A stretch of DNA of 64,000 nucleotides from Cytobacillus purgationiresistens (GCF_030813235.1 NZ_JAUSUB010000004.1:186001-250000), one strand, 5' to 3'; positions 1 to 11,815 are shown, counted from the stretch's first letter. The notes: generated by a model not told the origin, from the letters alone. Numbers and translations are program-made.

Positions 1-1945
1 CATCTATCTCAGGCTTCATTGAAACAAGCAGTGAAAAGGCTTCACGTTCAGAAACATTCTGTTGAAGTTCCTTTTCTACATGTAAAACTTTTTCATATAA
101 ATGCTTTTCGAAATCATTTTCAAACAATTTGATGTTCACTTCACCAATCTCTTCTGCTTTTGAAGAAATATTAATAATTCGGCTCAAAGCCTCCACGCTT
201 TCTTTGAAGCCCTCTGAATCCTTTTCTTGACTAAGTACTTCCGCACGTTTAATAAGTGCAGGAATCGAGCCAATCTCATTTTCTAATACAGCATCAATTA
301 AGTCATATCTAATATGCTTCTCTTGCAAAATATATTTCAATCTGAGTTTAAAGAATGATATCAATTCAGCAGAAATAGCTTCCTTGTTACTTTTGTTAAT
401 GCTTGCTGCCTCAGTAAGCGCAATCGCCATTTCTGCAAACTCCTCAAGATTAATATGCCAATTCTGATCTAATAACGTTTGAGCAATACCTGCCGCTTGA
501 CGGCGGAGGGCATATGGATCTTGTGATCCGCTTGGAATAATTCCAATTGCAAAGCAAGAAGCAATCGTATCCATTTTTTCAGCTATAGATAATACAGCAC
601 CTACTTTTGAAGGGGCAGTATCATCTTCAGCATTTCTCGGCATATAATGCTCATTTATCGCCTTGGCAACGCCTTCTCTTTCGCCTTTTTGAAGGGCGTA
701 TTTTTCACCCATAAAGCCTTGCAATTCAGGGAATTCGTATACCATATTTGATACCAGGTCAAATTTGGATATTTCCGCTGCACGGTCAGCGTCAGATTTT
801 TCTTCATCACTAAGGGATAAATACTCACTTAATTGATTGGTGAGTTGGCGCACACGATTAACTTTCTCAGCTAAAGTGCCTATTTCTTCATGATAGACAA
901 TCTTCTCAAGCTTCGCTAAGGATGTATCAATCTCTGTTCTTTGATCTTCTTTATAGAAAAAGTCTGCATCAGAAAGCCTTGCTCTTAAGACTTTTTCATT
1001 CCCTTTAGCTACCGTTTCAAGATGCTCGTGTCCTCCATTTCGTACCGTCACGAAAAATGGCAGCAATGTCCCTTCTGGAGACTTAACAGGGAAGTAACGT
1101 TGATGCTCTTTCATTGATGTAATTAATACTTCATCTGGAAGCTCAAGATATTCTTCCTCAAATCGGCCAAATAACGCAGTTGGATATTCAACTAAATTCG
1201 TTACCTCTTCTAATAAATCATCATCGACTGGAATAATCCACTTCTGGTCTTCTTCAATTCTTTTCAATTGAGTCAGAATTGCTTCCTTACGTTCGCTGGC
1301 ATCAGCAATAACATACTGCCCTAAAAGTGCCCTCACATATTCCTTAGGCTCTTTCACTTCAATCGTACTCCCTAGGAAACGATGACCGCGTGTCCGATTG
1401 GAGGCTTCTACACCTGTGATTTCGAATGGGATGATATCTGTACCAAATAAAGCTGCTATCCACTTAATAGGCCTTACATAGCGAAGCTCTTGATTTGCCC
1501 AACGCATATTTTTAGGAAAAGTCATGGCTGTAATAATATGCTTTAATTCTGGCAATAAAGCTTTTGTATCTTGACCTTTTGTAAACTTCTTCACGTGCAC
1601 ATATTCGATGCCATTTACTTCTTTAAAGTAAATATCATCTGTGCTTACACCTTGTCCACGGCTAAAACCGATTGCTGCTTTTGTCCATTCCCCTTGCTCA
1701 TTTAAGGCAATCTTTCTTGCTGGACCTTTTGCTTCTTCATAAATGTCATCCTGTGATTCATTGATTCCTTCTACGAGTACAGCAAGACGGCGCGGAGATG
1801 AGAAGGCATCAATATGATCAAAGCTCACTTTCTTTTCAAGAAGCCAAGCCTGCACCTTATCAGATAGCTGATTCATTGAGCTTGTTACAAACCTTGCCGG
1901 CATTTCTTCTAATCCTATTTCTAAAAGGAGATCCTTCTTAGTCAC
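1..1945 (-). CDS. glyS: Glycyl-tRNA synthetase beta subunit (3' end outside window)
   Basis: Beta subunit of the alpha2beta2 bacterial glycyl-tRNA synthetase, which charges tRNA-Gly in the cytosol. The frame opens with a GTG start 8 nt before the glyQ stop, behind an AAAGGAGG site, and reads [20 protein letters not shown], the typical N-terminus of this subunit. It stays open to the left edge of the window. About 648 codons are present against roughly 680 in the family, so about 30 C-terminal residues are missing. The overlap with glyQ implies coupled translation of the two subunits, and the shared T-box leader regulates both. Confidence 0.95.
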   Translation of the reverse strand, partial: MTKKDLLLEIGLEEMPARFVTSSMNQLSDKVQAWLLEKKVSFDHIDAFSSPRRLAVLVEGINESQDDIYEEAKGPARKIALNEQGEWTKAAIGFSRGQGVSTDDIYFKEVNGIEYVHVKKFTKGQDTKALLPELKHIITAMTFPKNMRWANQELRYVRPIKWIAALFGTDIIPFEITGVEASNRTRGHRFLGSTIEVKEPKEYVRALLGQYVIADASERKEAILTQLKRIEEDQKWIIPVDDDLLEEVTNLVEYPTALFGRFEEEYLELPDEVLITSMKEHQRYFPVKSPEGTLLPFFVTVRNGGHEHLETVAKGNEKVLRARLSDADFFYKEDQRTEIDTSLAKLEKIVYHEEIGTLAEKVNRVRQLTNQLSEYLSLSDEEKSDADRAAEISKFDLVSNMVYEFPELQGFMGEKYALQKGEREGVAKAINEHYMPRNAEDDTAPSKVGAVLSIAEKMDTIASCFAIGIIPSGSQDPYALRRQAAGIAQTLLDQNWHINLEEFAEMAIALTEAASINKSNKEAISAELISFFKLRLKYILQEKHIRYDLIDAVLENEIGSIPALIKRAEVLSQEKDSEGFKESVEALSRIINISSKAEEIGEVNIKLFENDFEKHLYEKVLHVEKELQQNVSEREAFSLLVSMKPEID

Positions 1946-2828
1946 GGCTGTTTTCCTCCTTTGTTTGCAATATTGGGAAGCCTAGTTTTTCTCGCTCTTC
2001 ATAGAAAGTTTTTGCAATTTTTCTTGCCAAAGTTCTGCATCGCCCAATATAACCTGTTCTCTCAGTTACTGAGATTGCTCCTCTAGCATCCAATAAATTA
2101 AAGGTGTGCGAGCATTTTAATACATAGTCATACGCAGGATGTACAAGTCCTTCATCCATTTGTCTGTGCGCTTCTTTTTCGTACACATTAAAAAGATTGA
2201 AAAGCATATCAACATCTGAAGTTTCAAAAGTATATTTTGAATGTTCGTATTCAGGCTGACCAAAGATGTCTCTTACTGTAAATCCATTTGTCCACTCAAG
2301 ATCAAATACATTTTCCTTATCTTGAATATACGAAGCAAGCCTTTCAATTCCATAAGTAATTTCTACTGATACTGGCTTACATTCCAATCCGCCTACTTGC
2401 TGGAAGTATGTAAATTGGGTAATCTCCATCCCATCTAACCATACTTCCCACCCTAAGCCGGCACAGCCTAGTGAAGGATTTTCCCAGTTATCTTCTACAA
2501 AGCGAATATCATGTTTCAACGGATCAATTCCCAGGGCTATTAATGAGTTTAAATATAACTCTTGAATATTATCTGGTGATGGTTTCATGATGACTTGAAA
2601 TTGGTGATGCTGATATAATCGATTCGGATTCTCTCCATATCGTCCATCCGCAGGACGTCTTGAAGGCTCAACATAAGCTACATTCCAAGGCTCCGGTCCG
2701 ATTGCTCTTAAGAAAGTATACGGACTCATCGTACCTGCACCTTTTTCCGTATCATATGCTTGCATTAAAATACAGCCTTGTTCAGACCAATGCTTTTGTA
2801 AAGTTAAAATCATGTTTTGAATATTCAT
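1938..2828 (-). CDS. glyQ: Glycyl-tRNA synthetase alpha subunit
   Basis: Catalytic alpha subunit (class II aminoacyl-tRNA synthetase fold) of the heterotetrameric glycyl-tRNA synthetase. The 296 residues match the family's usual size. The start [19 protein letters not shown] and the [19 protein letters not shown] block (about residues 52-70) are highly characteristic. First gene of a two-gene operon with glyS, whose GTG start overlaps this stop by 8 nt. Transcription is controlled by the T-box leader just upstream. Confidence 0.97.
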   Translation of the reverse strand: MNIQNMILTLQKHWSEQGCILMQAYDTEKGAGTMSPYTFLRAIGPEPWNVAYVEPSRRPADGRYGENPNRLYQHHQFQVIMKPSPDNIQELYLNSLIALGIDPLKHDIRFVEDNWENPSLGCAGLGWEVWLDGMEITQFTYFQQVGGLECKPVSVEITYGIERLASYIQDKENVFDLEWTNGFTVRDIFGQPEYEHSKYTFETSDVDMLFNLFNVYEKEAHRQMDEGLVHPAYDYVLKCSHTFNLLDARGAISVTERTGYIGRCRTLARKIAKTFYEEREKLGFPILQTKEENSRD

Positions 2829-2879
2829 AAGACACCTCTTTCATTATTTCTATAGAACGGCATTCGAATAACAGAGATT

Positions 2880-2926
2880 AGGGAATCGATCTCTAGCCGC
2901 CGGAGCTAGACTGGTTTCATGATTAA
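2880..2926 (+). repeat. Partial copy (right half) of intergenic repeat family A
   Basis: The string GATCTCTAGCCGCCGGAGCTAGACTGG matches, in the plus orientation, the right-hand half (CTCGAG..CTAG..GGAGCTAGACA) of the longer copies at 9181, 9308, 22617 and 39010. It sits between the glyQ start and the T-box terminator. Only the half element is visible. Confidence 0.5.
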
Positions 2927-2956
2927 TCATTTTTTAAACCCTTTAAATAAAAAACA

Positions 2957-3180
2957 AAAAACTCCCGTCCCTATGCCGTAATTTGCCGGCATAGGGACGA
3001 GAGTTAACCCGCGGTTCCACCCTATTTGCTGCATAAAAGCAGCCACTTTTAACAATAATTAAGTATTAGTTGCTCCAGAGCGCCCTTCGTTAACCTTCTA
3101 TACCCGGCTTCCACTGCCCCAGGCTCGCTTAGATAGTGTGAGTTAATTACTCTTCTCTTTCACCACAACAATTTAGTTGA
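2957..3180 (-). promoter_or_regulatory. Glycine T-box riboswitch leader of glyQS with intrinsic terminator
   Basis: Read on the minus strand, the leader carries the conserved T-box core GGGTGGAACCGCGGG (about 3023-3009) followed directly by a terminator. The terminator pairs ACTC.CGTCCCTATGCCG with CGGCATAGGGACG.GAGT and ends in a T-run (3005-2957). Upstream, TTAAC and GTTAA pair to close a specifier bulge reading GAAG-GGC-G; the GGC at 3084-3082 is a glycine codon followed by a purine, as expected of a specifier. Known mechanism: uncharged tRNA-Gly pairs with specifier and T-box, stabilises the antiterminator and allows readthrough into glyQ. The specifier assignment is my inference from pairing. 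Confidence 0.93.
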
Positions 3181-3190
3181 ATTTAAAAAA

Positions 3191-3219
3191 AGCATAGCGA
3201 AATTCAATGCGAAAGTCAA
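3191..3219 (-). promoter_or_regulatory. Sigma-A promoter of the glyQS T-box leader
   Basis: TTGACT (3219-3214), a 17-nt spacer and TATGCT (3196-3191) on the minus strand lie directly upstream of the T-box leader. Near-consensus vegetative promoter. Confidence 0.8.
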
Positions 3220-3265
3220 TTAAAAATAATAATATCCTAAAAAGAGGTAAGACTTGATAACTACT

Positions 3266-4018
3266 TTACATGAGGTCTTTAAATTTCGACATCTGATTTA
3301 AAAACCGTTTTGTTTTTAAGTTCAATCCGGCATATTCATCATAGTATGCTGTGATAATTTTTTTCAGTTCTTCTTTGGTTGTGTCCTTAACCGAAATATT
3401 GCCTAATCTTGAAAGATCAAAATAATAAAATACCCGAAGCAACTTTACAGTAGCAGGTGATATCTTATAGTGATAAGGATCCTTTTCAAGACAGCGGTGA
3501 CATATTAATCCACCTTCACGAATTGAAAAAGAAAATTCCCCGTCTGCACTTTTGCATACCGCACATTGATCTAAAATTGGATTAAGTCCCAGTTGATCCA
3601 ACATTTTCATTTCAAAAATATTGATGATAATCTCAGGATCATATCCTTCACTAATCAAATTAATGGATTGGAGGATCAACTCAAACAGATAAGGATTAGG
3701 TTTTCGCTCATCCGTCCCTTTATCAGCTAAGTCCAATATGTAACTTGCATAAGCTGTTAGGAATATATCCTCTTTAATGGAACGCATAGACTGAATGACA
3801 TCACCTTGTTGTAACCCGCCTAACCCTTTTCCTCTTTGCACTAAAAAATATCCATAAGTAAAAGGCTGGGTGACGGCGGAAAGCCGGCTATTCGGCTTCT
3901 TTGCTCCGCGTGCCATCACACCAACCTTGCCCCATTCGCGAGTAAAAAGAGTGATTACTTTGTTTGTTTCGCCATAATTAATTGTTCTAATGACAATGCC
4001 TTCACATTTTTCAAGCAT
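3266..4018 (-). CDS. recO: DNA repair protein RecO
   Basis: RecF-pathway mediator that loads RecA onto SSB-coated single strands and anneals DNA. The 250 residues match the family. An N-terminal OB-fold ([21 protein letters not shown], then [19 protein letters not shown]) is followed by a helical domain with a four-cysteine zinc site (CAVC about 151-154 and CHRC about 173-176). The start follows a GGTGACATGAT spacing. It lies downstream of era and yqzL, as in B. subtilis. Confidence 0.95.
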   Translation of the reverse strand: MLEKCEGIVIRTINYGETNKVITLFTREWGKVGVMARGAKKPNSRLSAVTQPFTYGYFLVQRGKGLGGLQQGDVIQSMRSIKEDIFLTAYASYILDLADKGTDERKPNPYLFELILQSINLISEGYDPEIIINIFEMKMLDQLGLNPILDQCAVCKSADGEFSFSIREGGLICHRCLEKDPYHYKISPATVKLLRVFYYFDLSRLGNISVKDTTKEELKKIITAYYDEYAGLNLKTKRFLNQMSKFKDLM

Positions 4019-4048
4019 ATCATGTCACCATCCCTGTATTTAGACAAG

Positions 4049-4192
4049 CTATGAGATGGGAAAGTCAACCTCTGCTAGTTCTTCATCCTGACTATCGGGT
4101 ATATCTTGATTATCGTTTTCCAACTCTTTAAAAAGAAGATATGTGTCAATATTACCCGTTTGCGAAAAGAGTTTCCAGGTAAAATCTTTCAT
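4049..4192 (-). CDS. yqzL: YqzL-type small protein (47 aa)
   Basis: A 47-codon ORF reading MKDFTWKLFSQTGNIDTYLL then an acidic tail ending DFPIS. It starts behind AAAGGTGGGG (8 nt spacing). B. subtilis carries the small gene yqzL of the same size between era and recO, and the WKLFSQTG.IDTYLLFKE signature agrees with that family. Function unknown. It lies 30 nt upstream of recO on the same strand, so probably cotranscribed. Confidence 0.85.
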   Translation of the reverse strand: MKDFTWKLFSQTGNIDTYLLFKELENDNQDIPDSQDEELAEVDFPIS

Positions 4193-4345
4193 CGATAACC
4201 CCACCTTTCGGTTAATACTAGCAATAAATATTCCTTTAACATTATCATAGCCTGTCTTGTGAAAATCATAAGACGAAAAATTTGTTAATCCATATCATGC
4301 ATAAAAATCATCAAAGTAAAATAATTTAATTAAGGCTGGCCAATA

Positions 4346-5663
<1,318 letters not shown>

Positions 5664-5781
5664 CTATAAGGCTCGAGTGCCTTCTTTTATTTTACACCAT
5701 TTCTTTTGTAAAATCATGGGTTGTTGTCATTTTGTAATAAAAAAATTGAATTTTCAGTAAATAAGCCCATATAATGTTTAG

Positions 5782-5964
5782 CTGTTCTGCCATTTTAGCT
5801 TATCCAATGCAGTTTATCAAACAGGAAATGATTATCGTCCTTATCCAATTGGTAAATTTCAATCCGTAATACTCTGACTCAAATCAGGTACTTTTCAAGG
5901 AGTAGGCAATCCGCAAGACAATAAAAAAGACTGGACTCAACAGGTGACAAGTACATTCACCTGA
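5782..5964 (+). pseudogene. Possible gene remnant, unidentified
   Basis: The gap 5649-5977 is otherwise empty. On the plus strand one frame is open over 60 codons apart from a single TGA at 5875-5877. It reads LSNAVYQTGNDYRPYPIGKF.. then LKSGTFQGVGNPQDNKKDWT... and ends at TGA 5962-5964. The amino-acid composition looks protein-like, but there is no start codon with a ribosome site and I do not recognise the family. It may be the decayed tail of a lost gene or chance. Confidence 0.3.
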
Positions 5965-5977
5965 TGGCCAGCCTTAC

Positions 5978-6373
5978 CTACCAAAAATAATGACTAAGCT
6001 TTGGTATAAAAATAACAGAACCCACAATTATAGCTAATATTGCATAGATAAATACCGCTCCAGCAGCAATGTCCTTCGCTTGCTTTGCAAGGGGGTGCAA
6101 ATCGGCTGTAGCTAAATCAACAACTCTTTCAATTGCTGTATTCACTAATTCAAGAGCCACCATCCCACCAATCGCAAAACTGATGAACAGCCATTCAATC
6201 CATGTCAATGAAAGAAACCAGCCTAAGAAAATAATAAACAGAGCCGATATGAGATGAATTTGTAAGTTCCTTTCTTTTTTTACAGCTGAAAATATACCCG
6301 AAAAAGCGTAAAAAAAGGATTCAAACAGATTGCGGCTTCTATTCGGTCGTTTATCTTTCCAATCCATACTCAT
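5978..6373 (-). CDS. dgkA: Diacylglycerol/undecaprenol kinase (DgkA family)
   Basis: Small trimeric membrane kinase. Gram-positive members phosphorylate undecaprenol to feed the cell-wall lipid carrier pool. 131 residues with an N-terminal amphipathic stretch ([16 protein letters not shown]), three hydrophobic membrane helices, and the conserved catalytic block [16 protein letters not shown] (about 74-89). The ATG lies within the 3' end of ybeY (23-nt overlap), so it is part of the pgpH-ybeY-dgkA-cdd-era transcript. Confidence 0.93.
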   Translation of the reverse strand: MSMDWKDKRPNRSRNLFESFFYAFSGIFSAVKKERNLQIHLISALFIIFLGWFLSLTWIEWLFISFAIGGMVALELVNTAIERVVDLATADLHPLAKQAKDIAAGAVFIYAILAIIVGSVIFIPKLSHYFW

Positions 6374-6821
6374 CTAAAATATCCTTTTGGCGAGAAAACA
6401 TGATTTTTTCCTCCTCAGCCGTTTCATGGTCATACCCTAATAAATGTAGAAATCCATGTAATGCTAAAAAACCTAACTCTCTCATAAAAGAATGGCCATA
6501 TTCATCCGCTTGTTCTCTAGCTTTTGGAATAGAAATGATGATATCCCCTAATACTCTTGGAAGATCAAGCCCACTCAATGCAACTTCACCTTCACCAAGC
6601 TCTTCCATAGCAAAAGAAATCACATCAGTCGGACGGTCTTTATCTCTATATTCTCGATTGATCTCCTGTATTCTATCATTATCTACAAATGTAACAGAAA
6701 CTTCGGTATCCGCTTCAACCTTTTCTAATTTTGCAGTGAAATTCAATAGTTGGTTGATCTCGGTCATATTTGCTTCTAATAACTCGTTTGTTTCATCTAA
6801 AAAATCTATCATCAAATTCAT
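6351..6821 (-). CDS. ybeY: Endoribonuclease YbeY (16S rRNA maturation)
   Basis: Metal-dependent RNase family acting in 16S rRNA 3'-end processing and ribosome quality control. 156 residues with the zinc motif [11 protein letters not shown] (HxxxHxxxxxH, about 120-130) and the DVISFAM block. The ATG follows AGAAGGTGAAGCAAGC and overlaps the pgpH stop (ATGA), indicating coupling. Confidence 0.95.
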   Translation of the reverse strand: MNLMIDFLDETNELLEANMTEINQLLNFTAKLEKVEADTEVSVTFVDNDRIQEINREYRDKDRPTDVISFAMEELGEGEVALSGLDLPRVLGDIIISIPKAREQADEYGHSFMRELGFLALHGFLHLLGYDHETAEEEKIMFSRQKDILDEYGLER

Positions 6822-9004
6822 GCTTGCTTCACCTTCTGATTATTCATTTCAGGATATTCGATTCGAGAGTGGAATATCCCATTCAAAGTTTCACAAAAAG
6901 AGTGTGCTACTACCTCGATCTCTTTTAATGTTAAATCACATTCATTCAGCTGTCCATCCTGAAGACGATCGGCAATGATCTTTCTAATAAGGTCCTCAAT
7001 CTGCTCTGGTGTTGGGTGGGACATCGAGCGTACCGCCGCTTCAACACTATCTGCGATACCAATTACCGCTGCTTCTTTCGTTTGTGCTTTTGGACCAGCG
7101 TAACGATAATCCTCTTCCTTAACCTCCAGCCCATTCTGTTTGGCTTTATGGTAGAAGAATTTTAATAATGTTGTACCATGATGCTGTTCAGCTATATCAA
7201 CTATTTCTTTTGGCATTTTATTTTTACGTAGCATTTCCGCTCCATCGGCTGCATGTGCAATGATGATATTTTTACTCGTTTGTGGAGGCAGCTTATCATG
7301 AGGATTCTCAATATTCATTTGGTTTTCTATAAAGAACTGCGGGCGTTTCGTCTTTCCGATATCATGATAATAACACCCAACCCTCGCTAGTAATCCATTA
7401 GCACCAATCGCTTCACAAGCAGAATCTGAAAGGTTAGCAACCATGACACTATGATGATAAGTCCCCGGCGCCTCAGTTAAAATCTTTCTCAGAAGCGGAT
7501 GGTTTGGATTCGAAAGCTCAATCAGCTTCATCGCAGAAAGCATTCCAAATCCTGCTTCGAAAAATGGAAGGAAGCCAATTGTCAGCACAGCCGACGAAAT
7601 ACCTGAAATAAATCCTGTAATAAAGTAAAATCCATATTCCATTAAATCAATTTGACCATTCCGCAAAAGCATGAGTGAAAGAATGACTAAAATATTTACA
7701 ACCGAAACAAATAAACCCACTTGTAAAATCTTCGAACGCTGGTTATGTTGACTTAAAAACAAGATTCCCGCAATCCCGCTGCAAATGATATAAATCGCAG
7801 CAGTGACATGAAATGTCCCTGTAATGCCGCTGTTGAAAATCAAGCTTCCACATATGGCCAATATGACCGTATAGTACAGGGCCAGCTTCTCGCCTATAAG
7901 AATCTTTATAAGCATCCCTCCCATTGCAACAGGGAAAATATAGACAATTTCCGAGTATTCAAAGGCCTGAATATAACTGATACCCTTCATGAGCAATAGG
8001 GATAAAACAAATACTATGCTATAGACCAATAAATAATTTTGTTTTACGTCTTCAGAAACAGTCAGTTCGTGAAAATAGTAGTAAATTGCAGATAGTAATA
8101 TGATGATCACGACACCTAGACCAATAAACGGCTGAATGGAGTTTTCATTATCCAGCATGCCTACTAATTCAAGCTGGCGATATACATCTCTGCTTATTAA
8201 TTGATTTTGTTCAACGAGAATCTGTCCCTGAAGAATTTTGACAGGTTCAACCCCTTCAACAGCCGCTTGACGTGCCTCTTGGGTCGCAACAGGATCATAA
8301 AATTCATTTTGATAGATCGCGTATCGTCCAAGTTCCACAACTGCTAATTTCAAATTTGAGCTAAAGGATTTTAAATTTAATTCATTCTCTACCTTCTTTT
8401 TCGCATTTTCTACACCATCAGCTGGAATTCTCTCTTGCATAATATTATTTATAGCCGTTACTGTGACATCTTTGGCAAAGGATAGATCATTCGATTCTGC
8501 TTGAAGAAGCGCAATTAATACTTCGTCAGAAACTTCCTTGGTCACACCCTCGGTTAGCTTATCCTTCGTTCGCTTCAACTTTTCTTCTTGCGCTATTTTT
8601 TTGGGTGTCGACGCTTCCCCTTCGGCCTTTTCAGCCTCTTTTTCTGCTGCCTTCTTTTCTTCCTCAGCAATTTCATCATTTACTTCAGAGGCAGTATCAA
8701 AAATGGAAGTAATCAAATCAACACGGTTTTGGGCAATTTCTTTCTTAACCACATAAACGTCTGAAACTTGATTCTCCGCATCCTTTTTCTTTTTTTCAGT
8801 GCTTGCTTTATCTTCAATCGTTATCGGAGAGCGAATGGTTTGTTCAGCCACAGAAAACAGACTCAAATCCAATTTCTCCGGTCTTACGTTAGAGAACATC
8901 GTAGCATACATGATGATTCCAAGAAGGAGAAATAATAATACTTTCATAAATGTCATTTTTAAAAGATTTCTTATCTTTGCCATATACTTATGGATTTTCT
9001 CCAA
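6818..9004 (-). CDS. pgpH: Cyclic-di-AMP phosphodiesterase PgpH (7TMR-HD)
   Basis: Hydrolyses c-di-AMP, the potassium and osmotic second messenger. 728 residues. An N-terminal membrane anchor (about 15-35) is followed by a large extracellular 7TMR-HDED domain with an acidic/Ala-rich coiled stretch (about 115-150). Seven membrane helices span about 290-480, then comes a cytosolic HD domain: [23 protein letters not shown] and QHHGTT supply the metal-binding His/Asp set. TTG start behind ATAGGAGGAAAAATAA. First of the block running down to era; a repeat-filled gap separates it from phoH. Confidence 0.95.
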   Translation of the reverse strand: MEKIHKYMAKIRNLLKMTFMKVLLFLLLGIIMYATMFSNVRPEKLDLSLFSVAEQTIRSPITIEDKASTEKKKKDAENQVSDVYVVKKEIAQNRVDLITSIFDTASEVNDEIAEEEKKAAEKEAEKAEGEASTPKKIAQEEKLKRTKDKLTEGVTKEVSDEVLIALLQAESNDLSFAKDVTVTAINNIMQERIPADGVENAKKKVENELNLKSFSSNLKLAVVELGRYAIYQNEFYDPVATQEARQAAVEGVEPVKILQGQILVEQNQLISRDVYRQLELVGMLDNENSIQPFIGLGVVIIILLSAIYYYFHELTVSEDVKQNYLLVYSIVFVLSLLLMKGISYIQAFEYSEIVYIFPVAMGGMLIKILIGEKLALYYTVILAICGSLIFNSGITGTFHVTAAIYIICSGIAGILFLSQHNQRSKILQVGLFVSVVNILVILSLMLLRNGQIDLMEYGFYFITGFISGISSAVLTIGFLPFFEAGFGMLSAMKLIELSNPNHPLLRKILTEAPGTYHHSVMVANLSDSACEAIGANGLLARVGCYYHDIGKTKRPQFFIENQMNIENPHDKLPPQTSKNIIIAHAADGAEMLRKNKMPKEIVDIAEQHHGTTLLKFFYHKAKQNGLEVKEEDYRYAGPKAQTKEAAVIGIADSVEAAVRSMSHPTPEQIEDLIRKIIADRLQDGQLNECDLTLKEIEVVAHSFCETLNGIFHSRIEYPEMNNQKVKQA

Positions 9005-9180
9005 TTATTTTTCCTCCTATCTTGGCGGATTAGGTGCCAGATAAGCAGTGGCAGTCGACTGCAATTATGTAAAATAATATCAGCTTTCTTTAAAACTTTC
9101 ATCTAAATTTTCAAATAAAACAATCAGCTATTCCTTCTTATATTACCCTAATTTTCCTATTTTCAGCAAATGTTAATTGA

Positions 9181-9299
9181 AAAGCGGAAGGGCCTTGCTC
9201 AGCCCTGACAAGCATAAGACGAGAAATTCGAAAAGGTTGACCTTCACCTTTTTGGATTTCTTGACTTATGACCTCGAGGGGCTAGGCCCTGCAGCTAGA
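9181..9299 (+). repeat. Intergenic repeat family A, copy 1
   Basis: Begins AAAAGCGGAAGGGCCTTGCT and ends CTCGAGGGGCTAGGCCC.GCAGCTAGACA. GGGCCT near the left and AGGCCC near the right pair, so the unit can fold into a long hairpin. No ORF. It shares both ends with the units at 9308, 22617 and 27802. Confidence 0.85.
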
Positions 9300-9307
9300 C
9301 AATCAGA

Positions 9308-9414
9308 ATAGCGGAGGTGGCTTGCTTAGGGGCGAAAAATCTAAAAAGGCTGGTTTTTACCTTTTTTGTTTTTTCGACTTAAGACCTCGAGCCCCTAGCC
9401 ACCGGAGCTGGACA
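9308..9414 (+). repeat. Intergenic repeat family A, copy 2
   Basis: Directly follows copy 1. The left arm GGTGGCTTGCTTAGGGGC pairs with the right arm GCCCCTAGCCACC, with an inner AAAAAGG/CCTTTTT stem, and the copy ends GGAGCTGGACA. Compensatory differences relative to copy 1 (GGTGGCT/AGCCACC versus GGGCCT/AGGCCC) keep the pairing, which suggests the folded form matters or that copies spread as palindromes. Confidence 0.85.
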
Positions 9415-9417
9415 AAA

Positions 9418-9466
9418 TAAAAAGCAGAGGCGACTGTTCTGCTCCAACAAGCTTGCAACAAGAAAG
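9418..9466 (+). repeat. Intergenic repeat family A, left-half remnant
   Basis: AAAAGCAGAGGCGACTGTTC..CAACAAGC resembles the left half of copies 1 and 2 and abuts copy 2. The right half is missing. Confidence 0.5.
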
Positions 9467-9483
9467 AATCGTCGTTAAACAGC

Positions 9484-9507
9484 AAAACCGCTGGAATCCA
9501 GCGGTTT
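9484..9507 (-). terminator. Intrinsic terminator after phoH
   Basis: On the minus strand AAACCGCTGG/CCAGCGGTTTT forms a perfect stem that begins at the phoH stop codon and is followed by a T-rich stretch. Confidence 0.7.
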
Positions 9508-10468
9508 AGTCCTCTTTCTGTTCATATGCTTGAATAATTCTGGCTACCAATGGATGACGAACTACATCACTCTGTTCTAAATGAATAAATGCAATCCCCT
9601 TTACTCCACCTAAGATTTCTTCGCCAACTATTAAGCCAGATTTCACACCTCTTGGTAAATCAACTTGGGTGCTGTCACCTGTAATGACCATTTTAGAGCC
9701 GAAGCCAAGGCGTGTGAGGAACATTTTCATTTGTGCCTGTGTTGTATTTTGCGCTTCATCCAGTATGACAAAAGCATCATCGAGCGTTCTTCCTCTCATA
9801 TAAGCCAGAGGAGCAATTTCAATCGTGCCTCTTTCAATTAATCGTTGAGTATGCTCTGTTCCTAAAATATCATGAAGAGCATCGTATAAAGGTCTCAGGT
9901 AAGGGTCAACCTTCTCTTTCAAGTCTCCTGGCAAAAATCCAAGACTTTCCCCAGCTTCTACTGCCGGGCGCGTAAGGATAATACGTTTAACAAAACCGTT
10001 CTTTAAAGCGTTAACCGCCATCACTACGGCAAGATACGTTTTTCCTGTACCTGCTGGACCGATACCAAATACTAAATCATTTTGTTTCATCGCCATCAGA
10101 TACTGCCTCTGACCTAAAGTCTTTACTCTAATTGGTTTACCTTTTGCATTTTTCGTAATTTCTTCTTCATATAAATCACGAAAATATTCAAGCGTGCCTT
10201 TTTGCCCCATTTGAAGGGCGTATATTACATCTCTTTGGCTAATATTAATTCCTTTTCGAATCACATAAAGCAGTTTTTCAATCACTTTTCCAGCAAGTTC
10301 GACTGCATCAGGTTCCCCTGATACATATACTGTTTCTCCTCTAGTGACTACGGAGACATTTAGCTGCTCTTCAATTATTTTTACATTTACATCTGCATTG
10401 CCTAGTAAGCTAATAGCCTCATTAGGGTCTTCAAAGTGCACATTTAGTGTTTTTAAATCCTCTGTCAT
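9506..10468 (-). CDS. phoH: PhoH-family ATPase
   Basis: Cytosolic P-loop ATPase of the PhoH family, linked in other bacteria to RNA metabolism and toxin-antitoxin-like nucleases; its exact role is unsettled. 320 residues with an N-terminal KH-like segment (about 1-90), Walker A GPAGTGKT (about 138-145) and Walker B VILDEAQN, then TGDSTQVDLP. ATG behind AAGGAGATTCAGA, overlapping the yqfD stop (ATGA). Confidence 0.94.
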   Translation of the reverse strand: MTEDLKTLNVHFEDPNEAISLLGNADVNVKIIEEQLNVSVVTRGETVYVSGEPDAVELAGKVIEKLLYVIRKGINISQRDVIYALQMGQKGTLEYFRDLYEEEITKNAKGKPIRVKTLGQRQYLMAMKQNDLVFGIGPAGTGKTYLAVVMAVNALKNGFVKRIILTRPAVEAGESLGFLPGDLKEKVDPYLRPLYDALHDILGTEHTQRLIERGTIEIAPLAYMRGRTLDDAFVILDEAQNTTQAQMKMFLTRLGFGSKMVITGDSTQVDLPRGVKSGLIVGEEILGGVKGIAFIHLEQSDVVRHPLVARIIQAYEQKED

Positions 10469-11670
10469 TCTGAATCTCCTTGGATTATTGGTTGTCCTTC
10501 AGCAATATTCTCTATAATTTGGAAATGTATTGATAATGTTACTTTACCATTCTCTACTGCTTGGTGCAAAACATTTTCTCCTTTAATTGTAGCATTTTCA
10601 TCTAAATCATTTTTTATCGCATTCCTTGCAAATTTTCTCGCCTCTTCTATTCCCTCTTTATGATCATAGATCTTAGTCATTTGCTCACTTTCTCTGAATG
10701 TTTTACTTGTATAGGATATAGGTATCTCCCATTTTAGAAACTTAAAATTCTTCACATTTTCTTCCGTTTCAAACTCTTCATATTTCACTTTTCCAAATCC
10801 CCAAACGGGCAGCGGCAATGACCCGAAGTTTATATAATGCTTGATCTGTTCATTACCTGTATAAACTTGTGAGGTTTTTTTAAGCGGAAATTGGACTTTT
10901 GACTTGTACCACGTCTCTGCGAAAACTTCCCCTCTTGCAGGGACAGTGTTCGTTCCCGCTTTCTCTTCCTCTTCATTTCCCATCGCACCTGAAACAAGAA
11001 TTTGACCGGGTTTTACAAAGTCATTGATCTTAACCTTTGGTGTGCCTTCCTCAACAAACATGTCCACAATCATACCCTTTTTCTTTGCTATAAGATTTCT
11101 TGGACTAAATAATTCCGTTTTCTTTGGTTCATTTTTTTCTACCACTTGTAAATAGTAGGTTGTCCCCTTTAATTCCACACCAACCCATGTTAATTCCTTT
11201 ATATTATTTGTAAGATGACGCTGAATTCCCTCAGGTTTATCAATAAAGAATTGCAGTTTGCCTTTCGAAACCCCAATCCCCTTTAATTCTTTCATCATTT
11301 TATATTCCGTCGCAGGATTTGCTCCTTTAATCTCTACGTTCCAAACCATATTGGATAACATAAAAATGATGATTAAAAATGCCAAAGCACCAACTAAGAA
11401 TCCGCCATTTCTTAGTATTCTTTGTTGTAGAAACGGAAATCCTCTGCGTTTAATAAATTCTATTTTGCAATCACTTTTCCGAGCATAAATGCGGAGTCTC
11501 TTCACATCATCAAGTTTCATTTGAAATGTTACAATGTGGGTGCCGTGGCTTTTTACATTCCAAATCGAAATTCCATCTCGTGTCAGGGTATTAATGAAAC
11601 GCTCTATTCCTTTTCCGCTTGTCCTAACTGTAATAATTCCCTTATAGAATTCCAACCATTGATTCTTCAT
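10465..11670 (-). CDS. yqfD: Sporulation protein YqfD
   Basis: Single-pass membrane protein of the YqfD / stage IV sporulation family. 401 residues: a cytosolic N-terminal domain (about 1-85), one membrane helix (FLVGALAFLIIIFMLSNMVW, about 91-110), and a large outside domain rich in beta strands. Known of the family: yqfC-yqfD belong to the mother-cell sigma-E regulon in B. subtilis. Overlaps phoH by 4 nt, so phoH may be co-expressed during sporulation. Confidence 0.9.
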   Translation of the reverse strand: MKNQWLEFYKGIITVRTSGKGIERFINTLTRDGISIWNVKSHGTHIVTFQMKLDDVKRLRIYARKSDCKIEFIKRRGFPFLQQRILRNGGFLVGALAFLIIIFMLSNMVWNVEIKGANPATEYKMMKELKGIGVSKGKLQFFIDKPEGIQRHLTNNIKELTWVGVELKGTTYYLQVVEKNEPKKTELFSPRNLIAKKKGMIVDMFVEEGTPKVKINDFVKPGQILVSGAMGNEEEEKAGTNTVPARGEVFAETWYKSKVQFPLKKTSQVYTGNEQIKHYINFGSLPLPVWGFGKVKYEEFETEENVKNFKFLKWEIPISYTSKTFRESEQMTKIYDHKEGIEEARKFARNAIKNDLDENATIKGENVLHQAVENGKVTLSIHFQIIENIAEGQPIIQGDSE

Positions 11671-11815
11671 ATCTTCCTCCCATTGATTATGGTCTAAGCA
11701 GTCTACCGCTAAAGACAGAGGTGCCGATCATATATTCAGCACCTTTAAAAGCGGTCTGTTTGCCCTACTTGCTTATGCCATTAATGAACGCCCTCCAGCC
11801 GACCCAAAAGAAGAT

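Noticed and set aside
11719-11744. Terminator between yqfC and yqfD
   Set aside because: AGGTGC/GCACCT inverted repeat lacks a T-run on the minus strand and has a long loop.
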